64,000 nucleotides of DNA from positions 1 through 64,000 of the forward strand of contig JBFIXI010000004.1 of assembly GCA_041605955.1 (NCBI GenBank), given 5' to 3'. A model generated the notes under the pieces. It did not search any database. It was not told the origin of the DNA and was given only the letters and a program-made list of their open reading frames with translations. Positions within the stretch are counted from its first letter, which is position 1; each line of letters opens with the position of its first letter. The position numbers and the translations under genes are program-made. Below are positions 1-8,460 of this stretch, piece after piece. This DNA is from JAHEJX01 sp041605955. GTDB lineage: Bacteria > Actinomycetota > Acidimicrobiia > Spongiisociales > UBA5794.

Positions 1-49
1 CGAGCTGGTGCCGGTCGACGAGCTGGTGCCGGTCGACAGGGGTCGCTAG
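1..49 (+). CDS. 3' end of an unidentified gene with ELVPVD repeats (partial)
   Basis: An open frame entering from the left edge reads two exact copies of the hexapeptide ELVPVD, then RGR and a TAG at 47-49. At DNA level this is an 18-bp unit repeated twice (1-18 and 19-36). The stop overlaps the convergent stop of the RTX-like gene on the other strand by a few bases, a tail-to-tail arrangement seen elsewhere in this window (8876-8879). Only the last 15 codons are visible, so neither the product nor the full repeat number can be given. It could also be a non-coding minisatellite that happens to be open. Confidence 0.35.
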   Translation, partial: ELVPVDELVPVDRGR

Positions 50-987
50 CCGGTTATCTCGCAACCGTAGAAGGCCCGATCAGCTGGGTCGTAACACTCA
101 TCGGCGCCTCCTGGGCCCCCGAACATGTTGTCGAAGCCGGGTCCGCCATACAGAATGTCCGCACCGGGTCCGCCGACGAGCCGATCGTTGCCGAGCCACC
201 CAAAGATCCGGTCCCACCCCGGTCCACCCAGCAGGACATCCTTCCAGGGTTTGGGGTTGCGCCCGCCAATGATCACGTCGATGTATTGGTCCCCCCAGAG
301 CGTGTCCTTGCCATCCACATCGAAGACGAGGTCGAGGCCGGCGTTGCCATGAGCGACGTCGATATCGGCCCCCGTGCAGATGACGTCGGGCCCCCCGTTG
401 CCGTTGATGGTGTCGTTCCCCGCGCGGCCGTCGATTATGTCGGGACCTTCCGTGCCCTCGATGCTGTTGCCGCCATTGGTTGCGTTGATGTAGTTGAACG
501 TGAGATTGGGGCTAGCGATGTGGCGGGGTGTTCCGGTGCAGATCGGAACGAAGAAAGAGTTGTGGTCGGCACTCAACAGCTCTCCAGTCGTGATGCTGTA
601 GTCGAAGGTGAGTTGGGCGGCGGCGCGATCCTTGGCGGGGTTGGCGCACAGGATGTCGACAGCGCCGACCGATTCGACGCGACGGAGGTCGTTGTCGATC
701 GGCCCGACCGTTGCCAGTCCTGCCATCACTGCCGGCCGCCGCTTTCCAGCCGGGCTGAGACAGAGGTCAGACTCGTAGTCGATCGCCGCCAGAGGAACCT
801 GCGGGGCCCCTTGCCCGATCGCGACGACCCACAGGCTCTGTGTTGGGTCCGTCATCTCCGATCCGGCAAAGATCTGACCCTTGGGATGCCGCGGTGGTAG
901 GTGCTCCGCCGTAGTAGTCCCGGTAGTCAGCAGCACACCGGCTGCGATCACGACTGCGAGGAGCACAAGTCTGGTTTCGTTGCGCAT
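46..987 (-). CDS. exported RTX-like (hemolysin-type calcium-binding repeat) protein
   Basis: A protein of 313 aa with a basic N-terminus, a hydrophobic segment at about residues 7-22 and small residues after it, which looks like a Sec signal peptide. The middle (about 40-165) is an unrecognised cysteine-containing domain. The C-terminal half carries glycine/aspartate nonapeptides of the RTX type, for example GTEGPDIIDGRAGNDTING, GGPGWDRIFGWLGNDRLVGG and GGPGADILYGGPGFDNMFGG, expected to bind calcium in a parallel beta-roll. The open frame extends upstream to 1050, but the ATG at 987 places the signal peptide at the N-terminus and is preferred. A second RTX-like protein lies at 3424-4413. Function is unknown; likely a secreted or surface protein. 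Confidence 0.8.
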   Translation of the reverse strand: MRNETRLVLLAVVIAAGVLLTTGTTTAEHLPPRHPKGQIFAGSEMTDPTQSLWVVAIGQGAPQVPLAAIDYESDLCLSPAGKRRPAVMAGLATVGPIDNDLRRVESVGAVDILCANPAKDRAAAQLTFDYSITTGELLSADHNSFFVPICTGTPRHIASPNLTFNYINATNGGNSIEGTEGPDIIDGRAGNDTINGNGGPDVICTGADIDVAHGNAGLDLVFDVDGKDTLWGDQYIDVIIGGRNPKPWKDVLLGGPGWDRIFGWLGNDRLVGGPGADILYGGPGFDNMFGGPGGADECYDPADRAFYGCEITG

Positions 988-1263
988 GGTTCTGCTTTCG
1001 AGCTCGCTAGCCCCATCGTTGTTCTCGTGTTGCGGCCGGTCTAGGGGCAATCAGCCCAACTTCGGATCGGCTGCCTGTAGCAGATGGCGCCTGGCCGGCA
1101 TGAGTTGATGAGGCCGGCCCGAAGAGAGCGGCCCGGTCGTTGGCACCTTGATCAATGCGCCCGATTGAACGCTCTGGGGGCACGCGACAGAGGTCGCATA
1201 CACGCGGGTACGCTCCATCCCACCTGCCATTTGGTGGGTATCGGTAGCAGTGGTGAAGACGCG
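988..1263. other. divergent intergenic region
   Basis: These 276 bases separate two divergently transcribed genes and must hold their promoters. I see no convincing -35/-10 pair, RNA gene or repeat. An open frame runs through from 1084 in phase with the hydrolase, but its predicted residues are not protein-like and the hydrophobic anchor begins only after the ATG at 1264. Confidence 0.4.
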
Positions 1264-2088
1264 ATGCCCGGGCGATCGAGAAGGAGAGCGGTGGTTGCGG
1301 TGACGGTGCTGGCAGCAGTGTTGCTCGCACTCGGTGGCCTTTGGCTGTTGCAGCGGCGGCTCATCTACTTCCCAGAGAGCCGAGTACCGCCGGTGGGGGC
1401 AATGGGAGCCGATTGGGAAGACGTCTCCTACGACACAGCCGACGGTCTCACTCTTCGGGCGTGGTACCGCCAGCCCGATCACGGTCAGCCGGTGGTCGTG
1501 GTCTTCAACGGCAATGCAGGGAATCGAGCGGATCGGGGTCTTCTCGGATCTGCCCTGGTTGACATGGGAATGGGGGTGTTGCTCGTTGACTATCGCGGTT
1601 ATGGGGGCAATCCCGGCCAACCCACTGAATACGGCCTGGCCGCCGATGCCAGGGCCGCGGTTTCGTTCGCAAGGCGCCGGGCGCCTGGTGCGCCTGTGGT
1701 CTACTTCGGTGAGTCGCTCGGGGCCGCGGTTGCCGTCGAGCTCGCCGTCGCCGAGCCACCGGCGGTGCTGATCCTGCGGTCACCCTTTACGTCCCTGGCG
1801 GATGTGGGCCGGGTGCACTACCCGTGGCTGCCGGTCGGCGCCCTGCTCAAAGACCGGTACCCCTCGACAGAACGTATCGGGTCGGTGCGGGCGCCCACGC
1901 TGGTCATCGCCGGCGACGCCGACTCCATTGTGCCGCTCGATCAGAGCCGGGCGATCTTCGAAGCTGCTGCGGGGCACAAGCGCCTCGTTGTCATCACCGG
2001 GGCGGACCACAACGATCACGCTCTCCTCGCTGGCGCCGAGCTGCTCGAAGCGATCACCGGCTTCGTCGCCGAAGCGATCGGCTCGTAG
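1264..2088 (+). CDS. membrane-anchored alpha/beta hydrolase (Bem46/YfhR-like)
   Basis: A 274-aa serine hydrolase. Residues 9-30 form one hydrophobic N-terminal anchor, so the catalytic domain probably faces outside the membrane. The fold is marked by VVVFNGNAGNRADRG at about 77-91 (oxyanion region), the nucleophile elbow GESLGAA with Ser151, the acid in GDADSIVP (Asp220) and the base in GADHNDH (about His249/His252). Length and motif order fit the Bem46/YfhR group, whose substrates are mostly unknown. The ATG at 1264 was chosen because it starts immediately before the hydrophobic segment. The neighbours give no pathway context. Confidence 0.85.
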   Translation: MPGRSRRRAVVAVTVLAAVLLALGGLWLLQRRLIYFPESRVPPVGAMGADWEDVSYDTADGLTLRAWYRQPDHGQPVVVVFNGNAGNRADRGLLGSALVDMGMGVLLVDYRGYGGNPGQPTEYGLAADARAAVSFARRRAPGAPVVYFGESLGAAVAVELAVAEPPAVLILRSPFTSLADVGRVHYPWLPVGALLKDRYPSTERIGSVRAPTLVIAGDADSIVPLDQSRAIFEAAAGHKRLVVITGADHNDHALLAGAELLEAITGFVAEAIGS

Positions 2089-2142
2089 CCCGCTCCGGCT
2101 CAGGGGTCCGACGAGAGTGACGATCCGCTGCTGTGTCGGACT

Positions 2143-3027
2143 TCAGTCGCCGTGTCGGCGCCGGCCGGGCACCTCTGCCAATACCCGGCAAGGGCTGCCC
2201 GAGCCCTCTTCCCACGGGATCGGCCCGACGAAGGCGCGGGCTCCCCGCGCCGGGATGTGATCGAGATTCGTCAAGTTCTCGATGCCGTACTTGCCGCTGC
2301 CCAGGAATCCAACGTGCACGTCGAAGGTCGTCGAGTTGCCCGGGTCGAGGCTCAGCGTGTCTACCCCGATGCCGACCACGTCGCGGCGTGTCAATAGCCA
2401 GTCGGTGGCGTCGGCGCTGAACCCGGGGAAGTTGAGGTCGGGGAAGCCGGCGCCGCCGCGGAAAGCGTCGCCGTCGTCGACTTTCTCGGCCCAGGCCGAG
2501 TTCATGCACACCAGGGCGCCGCGCGGGATCCTGCCGTGCCTTCTCTCGAATGCCACGAGGTCGGCGGGATCGACGGTTGCGTTGGGATTCTCCCGAGCCT
2601 TGCCTTTGATATCGATCACCACAATCGGGGCAATGAGCGTTGTCGGATCGAGCTCGTCCACCAGAGTCATACCCAAGGAGAAATGCCCGGGAGTGTCTAA
2701 ATGAGTGCCGATGTGCTCGTCGAAAGTCCACTGCTTCGTGTAGAAGCCGTCGTCAGGGATTGTGAACAGGACCTCATCGAAGACCGCCTGCGGCCCCAGG
2801 AAGGAGGGGAAGGTCTTCACCAGGCGGTGCGTCAGGTCGACGATGCGGCGACCCCGATGGCGCCCGCCGCCTGCCAGTGCCGGAACCGAAGGAGCGACCA
2901 ACAGGGCGGCGGCCGCCGCCGAGGTCGCTCCGGCCTTGAGAAACGACCTCCGGCTCACTGTTGCGACGGGCTCGCCGTCAGTGCTGTGGTGATGCCCGTG
3001 AGAATGCGGGGTAGTTCCGATGCACAC
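2143..3027 (-). CDS. Tat-exported cyclase family protein (kynurenine formamidase-like)
   Basis: A 294-aa protein of the putative cyclase/arylformamidase family. The metal-binding signature HIGTHLDTPGH at residues 105-115 matches the family HxGTHxDxPxH pattern. The N-terminus has a twin-arginine motif, SRRSFLK (Arg26-Arg27), followed by an Ala-rich hydrophobic stretch and a probable cleavage site near ALAGG, so a folded metalloenzyme is probably exported by Tat. The GTG start at 3027 is supported by a strong Shine-Dalgarno AAGGAGGG a few bases upstream. Family members hydrolyse N-formylkynurenine, isatin or other cyclic amides; the substrate here cannot be told. Confidence 0.86.
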   Translation of the reverse strand: MCIGTTPHSHGHHHSTDGEPVATVSRRSFLKAGATSAAAAALLVAPSVPALAGGGRHRGRRIVDLTHRLVKTFPSFLGPQAVFDEVLFTIPDDGFYTKQWTFDEHIGTHLDTPGHFSLGMTLVDELDPTTLIAPIVVIDIKGKARENPNATVDPADLVAFERRHGRIPRGALVCMNSAWAEKVDDGDAFRGGAGFPDLNFPGFSADATDWLLTRRDVVGIGVDTLSLDPGNSTTFDVHVGFLGSGKYGIENLTNLDHIPARGARAFVGPIPWEEGSGSPCRVLAEVPGRRRHGD

Positions 3028-3423
3028 GGTTTCCCTCCTTCATGCTGGCTGTTGGCTTGATCCCAAGCTACCGACTCGGGATCGGCCCTGGCAGCGTGCA
3101 ACCGCACCGGCGCCCCTGAGATCCCCGCCATCGGGTGAGGCTTGGTCCAATCTGAGCTAACGGTGAGGGCTTGCCGTTCCGCCCGACGGAACTTCCCCCG
3201 CCTCGGCCGACCCGGCCATCGTGACCCGGCCATCGTGAAGACGGCTGGGCCCGTTCGAGAAAGTCGGCCGGAATCCGATTGGGCGAAACCGTCGACGCGA
3301 TGTGCTTCCTGCTTGGCGTCGATGACTAGCCCGGGTCGTCGTCGTTCGGGCACTCGCCGTTCGCAAGGGCCGAGCGAGCCTTTAACCTGCTTCCTGGGAG
3401 CTCCCGAGAAGGTGGGGATACTG
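3028..3423. other. 396-bp divergent intergenic region with short repeats
   Basis: This gap lies between two divergently transcribed exported-protein genes. It holds a perfect 14-bp tandem direct repeat (GACCCGGCCATCGT at 3209-3222 and 3223-3236) and an inverted repeat GTTCCG/CGGAAC with a 5-nt loop (3176-3192). Either could be a regulator site. An open frame from 3142 runs into the downstream gene but its predicted residues are not protein-like. No RNA gene was recognised. Confidence 0.45.
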
Positions 3424-4413
3424 ATGAACCGAAAGCTGTCTGTCGTCGTCGCAATGGCGCTCGCCGCGTTGCTCACCAGCGTTCTGGCGCCGGCTGCGGC
3501 CGAGAACCCGGCCGCCGCCAACAACGGCACTGTGCGGGGGAGGGTCCTGCTCGATGGGGCGGGGCTTCCCGATGTCGAAGTCGCCGTGTTTGCGGCCGAC
3601 CTGTCTTGGGTGCTGGCCGGCTGCACGGATGCGACCGGCAGGTATCTCTTCAACGGGGTCCCCAGTGGAGTAGATATCGGTGTTCGGGTCGGGCCGGCGC
3701 TGAATGTGTCGTGTGCCAACGGTGATTTCATTGCACCCGACGGCAAACCGCTTCTGTGGCACGCTTACAAGGGCGTGCATGGTGACGTGAACGCCATCGC
3801 CGATGGGCTGATCACGCTGTTGAACCTCGCCCCGTCCGAGTCGCAGCGAGTCATTCTCCGACCCCGCCGCGGCAAGGGCATCGTGTGCCGTGGCTTCAAG
3901 CCGACGCTCAAGGGCACCGCCGGCGACGACGTCCTGGTCGGCACTGCTCGCAATGATGTCATCGTCGGCCTGCGGGGCGACGACATGCTGTACGGCAAGC
4001 GCGGCACCGACTACCTCTGTGGCGGGCTCGGAGCCGACTCCCTCGCCGGGGGAGGGGGGAATGACCGGCTGATCGGGGGCGGCCAGAAGGGTGACACGGT
4101 CATCACCGATCTAACTCCCGCGAAAGCAGCCACGCGTCGGGTGCGGGTCTTCCTCAGCGGGCCGAAGGTGTTTCCTCCGCTCAACGGCGTGATGTTCGGC
4201 CAGGGTCGAGATGCGCTGTGGCAGATTGCCGGCGTGACCGGCACCGGGTTCAACGATCGGATTGTCGGTAACTTCCGCGACAACACGCTCGTCGGTGAGG
4301 CCGGCGACGACTTCCTCAACGGCAGGGGACACAAGAACGGGGACACACTCGACGGGTCCGACGGAACCGACCGGTGCCTCAACGGCGAGACCGTGTTGAA
4401 CTGCGAGGCATAG
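3424..4413 (+). CDS. exported RTX-like protein with an N-terminal regulatory-type beta domain
   Basis: A 329-aa protein. Residues 1-27 look like a Sec signal peptide (basic MNRK, hydrophobic core, cleavage near APAAA). Residues about 36-90 resemble a carboxypeptidase-regulatory-like beta-sandwich, with a GRVLLDGAGLPDVEVAVF start and a DATGRYLFNGVPSG loop. The C-terminal half has RTX-type Gly/Asp repeats such as GTAGDDVLVGTARNDVIVG and GGLGADSLAGGGGNDRLIGG, then two more spaced repeats near the end. A GAAGGTGGGG sequence upstream of the ATG at 3424 is a plausible ribosome site. It is probably a calcium-binding surface or secreted protein related in layout to the RTX-like gene at 46-987. Confidence 0.8.
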   Translation: MNRKLSVVVAMALAALLTSVLAPAAAENPAAANNGTVRGRVLLDGAGLPDVEVAVFAADLSWVLAGCTDATGRYLFNGVPSGVDIGVRVGPALNVSCANGDFIAPDGKPLLWHAYKGVHGDVNAIADGLITLLNLAPSESQRVILRPRRGKGIVCRGFKPTLKGTAGDDVLVGTARNDVIVGLRGDDMLYGKRGTDYLCGGLGADSLAGGGGNDRLIGGGQKGDTVITDLTPAKAATRRVRVFLSGPKVFPPLNGVMFGQGRDALWQIAGVTGTGFNDRIVGNFRDNTLVGEAGDDFLNGRGHKNGDTLDGSDGTDRCLNGETVLNCEA

Positions 4414-4470
4414 CTCCACCCCAGACCGCGTCGGTGTCAGCGTCGGCGTAGCAGGCGGGGCGATGCGCGA

Positions 4471-5949
4471 TCAGAGGGACAAGTCGATGGACATCAGCGC
4501 GGCCATCAGATCGATGCCGTACCACAGGTTGCCCAGCCGCAAGTTCTCATTGGCGGCATGCTGGTTGTTGTCGTGGTTGGCAAACGGGGTGAGCGCGACA
4601 GGCGCGTCGAGTATGGCCGTGAAATGATGTAGCGGCACTGAGCCGCCGAAAGTCGGCACGGCAACGGCGGGCTGATCGGCCGCGATCTCCGCTGCCACCA
4701 GTAGGCGTTCGGCCAACGCCGAGCCGATCGGGAGACGGACGCCGGGGTAAGAAGCCTTCCGTGCGACTTTGGCAACCTTCGCAAAGTCGCAACGGGTGGC
4801 GTGATCGGGCTCGCCGCGCACGATGTGCCAACCTTGCGAGCGGATATGGCGCTCCACTCGGTCCATCATCTCCTCGGCTTCGTTGCCCGGCGCCAGACGA
4901 ATGTCGATTGACGCAGTGGCGTGCGTCGGGATCACGTTGGCGGCTTCGTCGCCGACACCACCACCGGCGAACCCGCGCACGTTGAGAGACGGCAGCAGCA
5001 GGCGTAACCCGAGAGGGGTGCCGCCGTTCTCTGTCGAGCCGAGTCCCAGCTCGCTGCGCAGGGCGTCGTCGTCATCGGGCAGGGCCGCCACGGCGGCCTC
5101 GTCGGCGGGTGTGATCGGTTGAGTACCGGTGTAGAAGTCCTCGATGACGACGTTGCCGGCGGCGTCCTTCATCGATGCCAACAGCTGCGCCAACTCCATG
5201 TTGGGATTCCGCGCCCAGTTCCCGTAGTGGCCGCTGTGTAGCGGCCGCTTGGGACCGTAGGCAGTGATCTCCATCTCGGCGATACCGCGCACCCCGAACA
5301 CGATCTGAGGACGACGGCTCTGATGGACCGGGCCGTCGCAGATCATCCACGCATCAGCTTTCAACTCGGCCTGCAGCTCACTGAGGTAGCCGGCCAGGTG
5401 CGGCGAACCGATCTCTTCCTCGCCTTCGAACAAGAACAGCAGGTTGCTGCTCGGGACGAGGCCGGCGGCGTGCATCGCATCCAGCGCGGCGCACATCGCC
5501 ATGACCGGGGCCTTGTCGTCGGACGACGACCGGGCGTAGATGCGCCATTCTGGGTTGATCTCATCATTTGGCGGAGGGAGCGGGACCTCGGCACCACCGG
5601 CCTCGAGAGCTGCGTTGAATAGAGACGGCTTGAACGGATCGACCTGCCAGTCGGGCTGGTCGACGGGTTGGCCGTCGTAGTGGGCGTAGAGCCCCAGGGT
5701 TGTGGTCGCCGACGGCACCGAATAGCGGCCCACCACGAGCGGGCCGGCTCCGGGTTGAGTCACGATCCTGGCCTCGGCGCGACGGGCTCGCAGCATCGCG
5801 GCGATGTGTTCGGCGACGCGCCCAACGTCGTCGAGGTGGCGAGACACATTCGGAAGCGCCAGCAGCTCGGCGAACTCCGTCAAGATCTCGGCTGCGTGGG
5901 CACTTCGATGCGATCGGGCAGCGGTTACTGCGGCTCGCGGACGGCTCAT
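4471..5949 (-). CDS. M20 family metallopeptidase (dipeptidase)
   Basis: A 492-aa protein with the zinc-peptidase M20 signatures in order: LYAHYDGQPVD (His90, Asp92), YARSSSDDKAP (bridging Asp near 144) and FEGEEEIGSPHL (catalytic and metal glutamates near 176-179), with a later His in the C-terminal metal lobe (about 460). The CNDP/DapE-like layout, with a dimerisation lid domain between about residues 215 and 400, predicts hydrolysis of dipeptides or N-acyl amino acids. There is no signal peptide, so it is cytoplasmic. The gene overlaps nothing and is 22 bp upstream of the histidine kinase stop on the same strand, so the two could be co-transcribed. Confidence 0.88.
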   Translation of the reverse strand: MSRPRAAVTAARSHRSAHAAEILTEFAELLALPNVSRHLDDVGRVAEHIAAMLRARRAEARIVTQPGAGPLVVGRYSVPSATTTLGLYAHYDGQPVDQPDWQVDPFKPSLFNAALEAGGAEVPLPPPNDEINPEWRIYARSSSDDKAPVMAMCAALDAMHAAGLVPSSNLLFLFEGEEEIGSPHLAGYLSELQAELKADAWMICDGPVHQSRRPQIVFGVRGIAEMEITAYGPKRPLHSGHYGNWARNPNMELAQLLASMKDAAGNVVIEDFYTGTQPITPADEAAVAALPDDDDALRSELGLGSTENGGTPLGLRLLLPSLNVRGFAGGGVGDEAANVIPTHATASIDIRLAPGNEAEEMMDRVERHIRSQGWHIVRGEPDHATRCDFAKVAKVARKASYPGVRLPIGSALAERLLVAAEIAADQPAVAVPTFGGSVPLHHFTAILDAPVALTPFANHDNNQHAANENLRLGNLWYGIDLMAALMSIDLSL

Positions 5950-5971
5950 CCCCTGAGCTTAAGCAGGAAGG

Positions 5972-7198
5972 CTAGGGGTTGGCGGCCTCGATGGCGTCTC
6001 CCGCAACAGCGGCGGCTGTAGAGGCCGGCAGCTCTAGATCGAAGATGCTGTGGTGATCCACATACCTGTAGGTGAGGTTGCCGCCCATACGCTCCGCGAG
6101 CAGGCGCGAGATGGGAAGGCCGAGGCCGACCGAGGATGCCACTTCGACTGCGGCTGCGGACTGACCGAACTGCTCGAATATCCGGTCGCGATCTTCCTCC
6201 GGAACGCCGGGGCCATCATCGCGTACCGTCAGGTGGCACCGGTCTCCGGAACGGGTGGCCTGGATCAGTATGTTGGGCCCGCCGTAGCGGATGGCATTCG
6301 TGACCAAGTTGCGGACGATCTGGCGAACCCGTGCCGGATCTCCAGCCGCTTGGCAGCCGGCGGTGTCCACAATGATGGGAATGTCTTGATCCAAGTACAG
6401 GCCCTCCAGGACTTGGGCCACCTGGGCGCCCAGGCTCACCGGCACGCGCCACACTTTGAGCGACTCGGCTTCGGCTCGGGCCGCAATCAGCAAGTCCTCG
6501 ATCAGATACTCCACGTCGGCTGCATGGCGAGCCAGCATCTCGAGCACCTCGGCTCTTTCCTCGTCCGGTAATCCCGATCGCAACAGGTCAACGTATCCGA
6601 TGACGGAGGTGAGCGGTGTTCGGATCTCGTGGGAAACGGTGGCCATGAAGGTGTCGCGCTGGCGAGTGGCTTCGGCTAGCTCCCGCTGTTTGGTGTCCAG
6701 CTCTTGTACGGTGCGACGGAGCTGCAACAGAGCCATGACCTGCAGTGACAGTGCCTCGAGCGCCCTGGCCTGTGCCGCGCTCAGGCGACGCGGCTTGCGA
6801 TCGATGACGCACAGCGTCCCCAACACATGGCCGGCGTGGGTCGTCAGCGGCGCGCCCGCGTAGAAGCGTATCGATGGATCTCCGGTCACCAGCGGGTTGG
6901 CCTGAAAACGGCTGTCGGTAGATGCGTCGGGCACGATCATGAGGTCGTCGGGCTGATGAAGGGCGTAGGCGCAGAATGCCTGATCGCGCGGCGTTTGCGC
7001 GGCGTCGATGCCGACCGTGCTCTTGAACCACTGTCGGTCCGAATCGACGATGCTGATGAGCGCGATCGGGACATCACAGATCTGCGACGCCAGGTAGGTG
7101 ATGGCGTCGTAGGCCGCCTCGGGCACGGTGTCGAGGATGTCGAACTCGTAGAGCTCGTCGAGGCGCTGGGTTTCGTTGCGGGGAATTGGGGCTGGCAT
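5972..7198 (-). CDS. GAF-domain sensor histidine kinase
   Basis: A 408-aa soluble kinase. Residues about 10-160 form a GAF domain of the kind that begins with NETQRLDELYEFDILDT. A short coiled linker follows, then a HisKA domain with phospho-acceptor His190 in SHEIRTPLTSV. The ATPase domain has an N box RNLVTNAIRYG (297-307), DDGPG (327-331) and GLGLP (359-363). No membrane segment is present, so it senses a cytoplasmic signal. No response regulator is adjacent. The frame is open to 7264 with other possible starts at 7219 and 7264; 7198 was chosen because relatives begin just before the conserved NETQRL segment. No clear Shine-Dalgarno distinguishes the options. Confidence 0.87.
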   Translation of the reverse strand: MPAPIPRNETQRLDELYEFDILDTVPEAAYDAITYLASQICDVPIALISIVDSDRQWFKSTVGIDAAQTPRDQAFCAYALHQPDDLMIVPDASTDSRFQANPLVTGDPSIRFYAGAPLTTHAGHVLGTLCVIDRKPRRLSAAQARALEALSLQVMALLQLRRTVQELDTKQRELAEATRQRDTFMATVSHEIRTPLTSVIGYVDLLRSGLPDEERAEVLEMLARHAADVEYLIEDLLIAARAEAESLKVWRVPVSLGAQVAQVLEGLYLDQDIPIIVDTAGCQAAGDPARVRQIVRNLVTNAIRYGGPNILIQATRSGDRCHLTVRDDGPGVPEEDRDRIFEQFGQSAAAVEVASSVGLGLPISRLLAERMGGNLTYRYVDHHSIFDLELPASTAAAVAGDAIEAANP

Positions 7199-7321
7199 CA
7201 CGTCGTATGGGCTTCGCATACGCCATCGGCTGCTCGCGTGGCCGACATGAGGCGTAAGTGGCACGTCAATCCAACCACCGAGGCCGCTGCGTAGTACGAG
7301 TGAGTCCCCGAAAGGAGCGTG

Positions 7322-7540
7322 ATGGCTGTAGCCACCAAGCCAGGGCCCAAGAACGTCCTTGGATCGCTATCAACCTTCCACAAGACCAAGCTGATATTCC
7401 TCGCCGCCGCCTTTGTGTCATTCTTGTTCTCCGTTGGGCTGTGGTTCCTCGTCGACCGCCAGCTAGGCCTGTTCGTCGGCCTCTGGGTACCCGCCATTCA
7501 TTCGTTGGGCACCCTCGTGCTGACCGGAGAGCGATCATGA
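7322..7540 (+). CDS. small two-helix membrane protein
   Basis: A 72-aa protein I do not recognise. After a hydrophilic N-terminus it has two hydrophobic segments (about 25-45 and 50-68) separated by the short DRQ loop. An AAAGGAG Shine-Dalgarno lies just ahead of the ATG at 7322. Its TGA overlaps the ATG of the next small gene (ATGA), so the two are translationally coupled and probably act together. Family and function are unknown. Confidence 0.7.
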   Translation: MAVATKPGPKNVLGSLSTFHKTKLIFLAAAFVSFLFSVGLWFLVDRQLGLFVGLWVPAIHSLGTLVLTGERS

Positions 7541-7755
7541 CCGAGGCTGTCATTTTCGCCGTTGGCGCCATCCTGTTCGTCTTCACCACCGGTGCCACTG
7601 TTACCTTCGGCCTCTACCGCGTCCACGAGCTGCAGCTGCGGGACATGAAGGAGTCGGAGCGAATCGCCGAGGTCGAGGACCTGGGCCTGACCGAGATCTA
7701 CTTCACCCAGCCCGTGGGTGATGAGGTTCGGCCGGGCTCGCCGATCCAACGATGA
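7537..7755 (+). CDS. small single-helix membrane protein
   Basis: A 72-aa protein with one N-terminal transmembrane segment (about residues 4-27) and a charged, acidic cytoplasmic tail containing the coiled stretch HELQLRDMKESERIAEVED. It starts at an ATGA overlap with the preceding small membrane protein. An open frame extends upstream to 7258, but those codons lie across the previous gene in another frame and are not credible. Function is unknown; a subunit or regulator of a membrane complex is possible. Confidence 0.68.
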   Translation: MTEAVIFAVGAILFVFTTGATVTFGLYRVHELQLRDMKESERIAEVEDLGLTEIYFTQPVGDEVRPGSPIQR

Positions 7756-7764
7756 CGTAGCACA

Positions 7765-8460
7765 GTGACGTCAGTGGAAAACGCCCGGGTGCTGGTGCTC
7801 GGTGGCTCGGGCGTGCTCGGCGGTGAAATCGCCGCTGAATTGAGCAGACGAGGCGCCACGATCGTGCTGGTCGGCCGCAACGAGGATCGGCTCAAGGCGC
7901 GGGCGGAAGCCATCGGCCCCGAGACGGCGACAATCGTGGCGGACCTGTCCCAGGGTGCCACCGCCACGACGGTCGTCGACACGGCAGCCGCGCTCATCGG
8001 CGGTCTCGACGGCGTCGTCAATGCCATGGGAACAGTGGCTTTCGGCGAATTCGCCGTTTTGGCAGATGATGTATTCGACGAGCTGGTTGCCAGCAATTAC
8101 ACGGGCCCCCTGCGGGTGATTCGGGCCGCTCTCGATCATCTCGATGGGGGCTTCGTCGTGAGCATCTCGGGCATTGTTGCCGAAACGCCCGTTGCCGGTA
8201 TGGCGGCTTACTCGGGCGTCAAGGCGGCGCTGAGCGTCACGACGCGAGCGTTGGCTCGTGAGCTGCGGCGTCGCAGTGTGCATGTGCTGGACGCCCGGCC
8301 ACCCCACACCGAGACCGGCCTGGCAGATAGGCCGCTGGCCGGTACCGCTCCACGCCTGCCACCCGGCCTTGACCCGCCATTCGTGGCCCGCACCATTGTT
8401 GCGGCCTTGGAGGCCGGGCAACGGGAGCTGGCGGGAAGCGACTTCGTCTCCGGATCGTGA
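7765..8460 (+). CDS. short-chain dehydrogenase/reductase
   Basis: A 231-aa SDR. It has the nucleotide-binding GGSGVLGG motif (13-20), the NAMG variant of the NAG motif (86-89), a Ser near 134-136 and the YxxxK pair (Tyr149, Lys153 in YSGVK), so the catalytic set is present. Arg/Asn after beta-2 (VGRNEDR) suggests NADP(H). The start is the GTG at 7765, nine bases after the preceding gene; the stop overlaps the start of the next membrane protein as GTGA. Substrate cannot be inferred. Confidence 0.85.
   Translation: MTSVENARVLVLGGSGVLGGEIAAELSRRGATIVLVGRNEDRLKARAEAIGPETATIVADLSQGATATTVVDTAAALIGGLDGVVNAMGTVAFGEFAVLADDVFDELVASNYTGPLRVIRAALDHLDGGFVVSISGIVAETPVAGMAAYSGVKAALSVTTRALARELRRRSVHVLDARPPHTETGLADRPLAGTAPRLPPGLDPPFVARTIVAALEAGQRELAGSDFVSGS

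Noticed and set aside
5972..7198. Possible two-component pair with a response regulator
   Set aside because: No receiver domain gene is found on either side of the histidine kinase.
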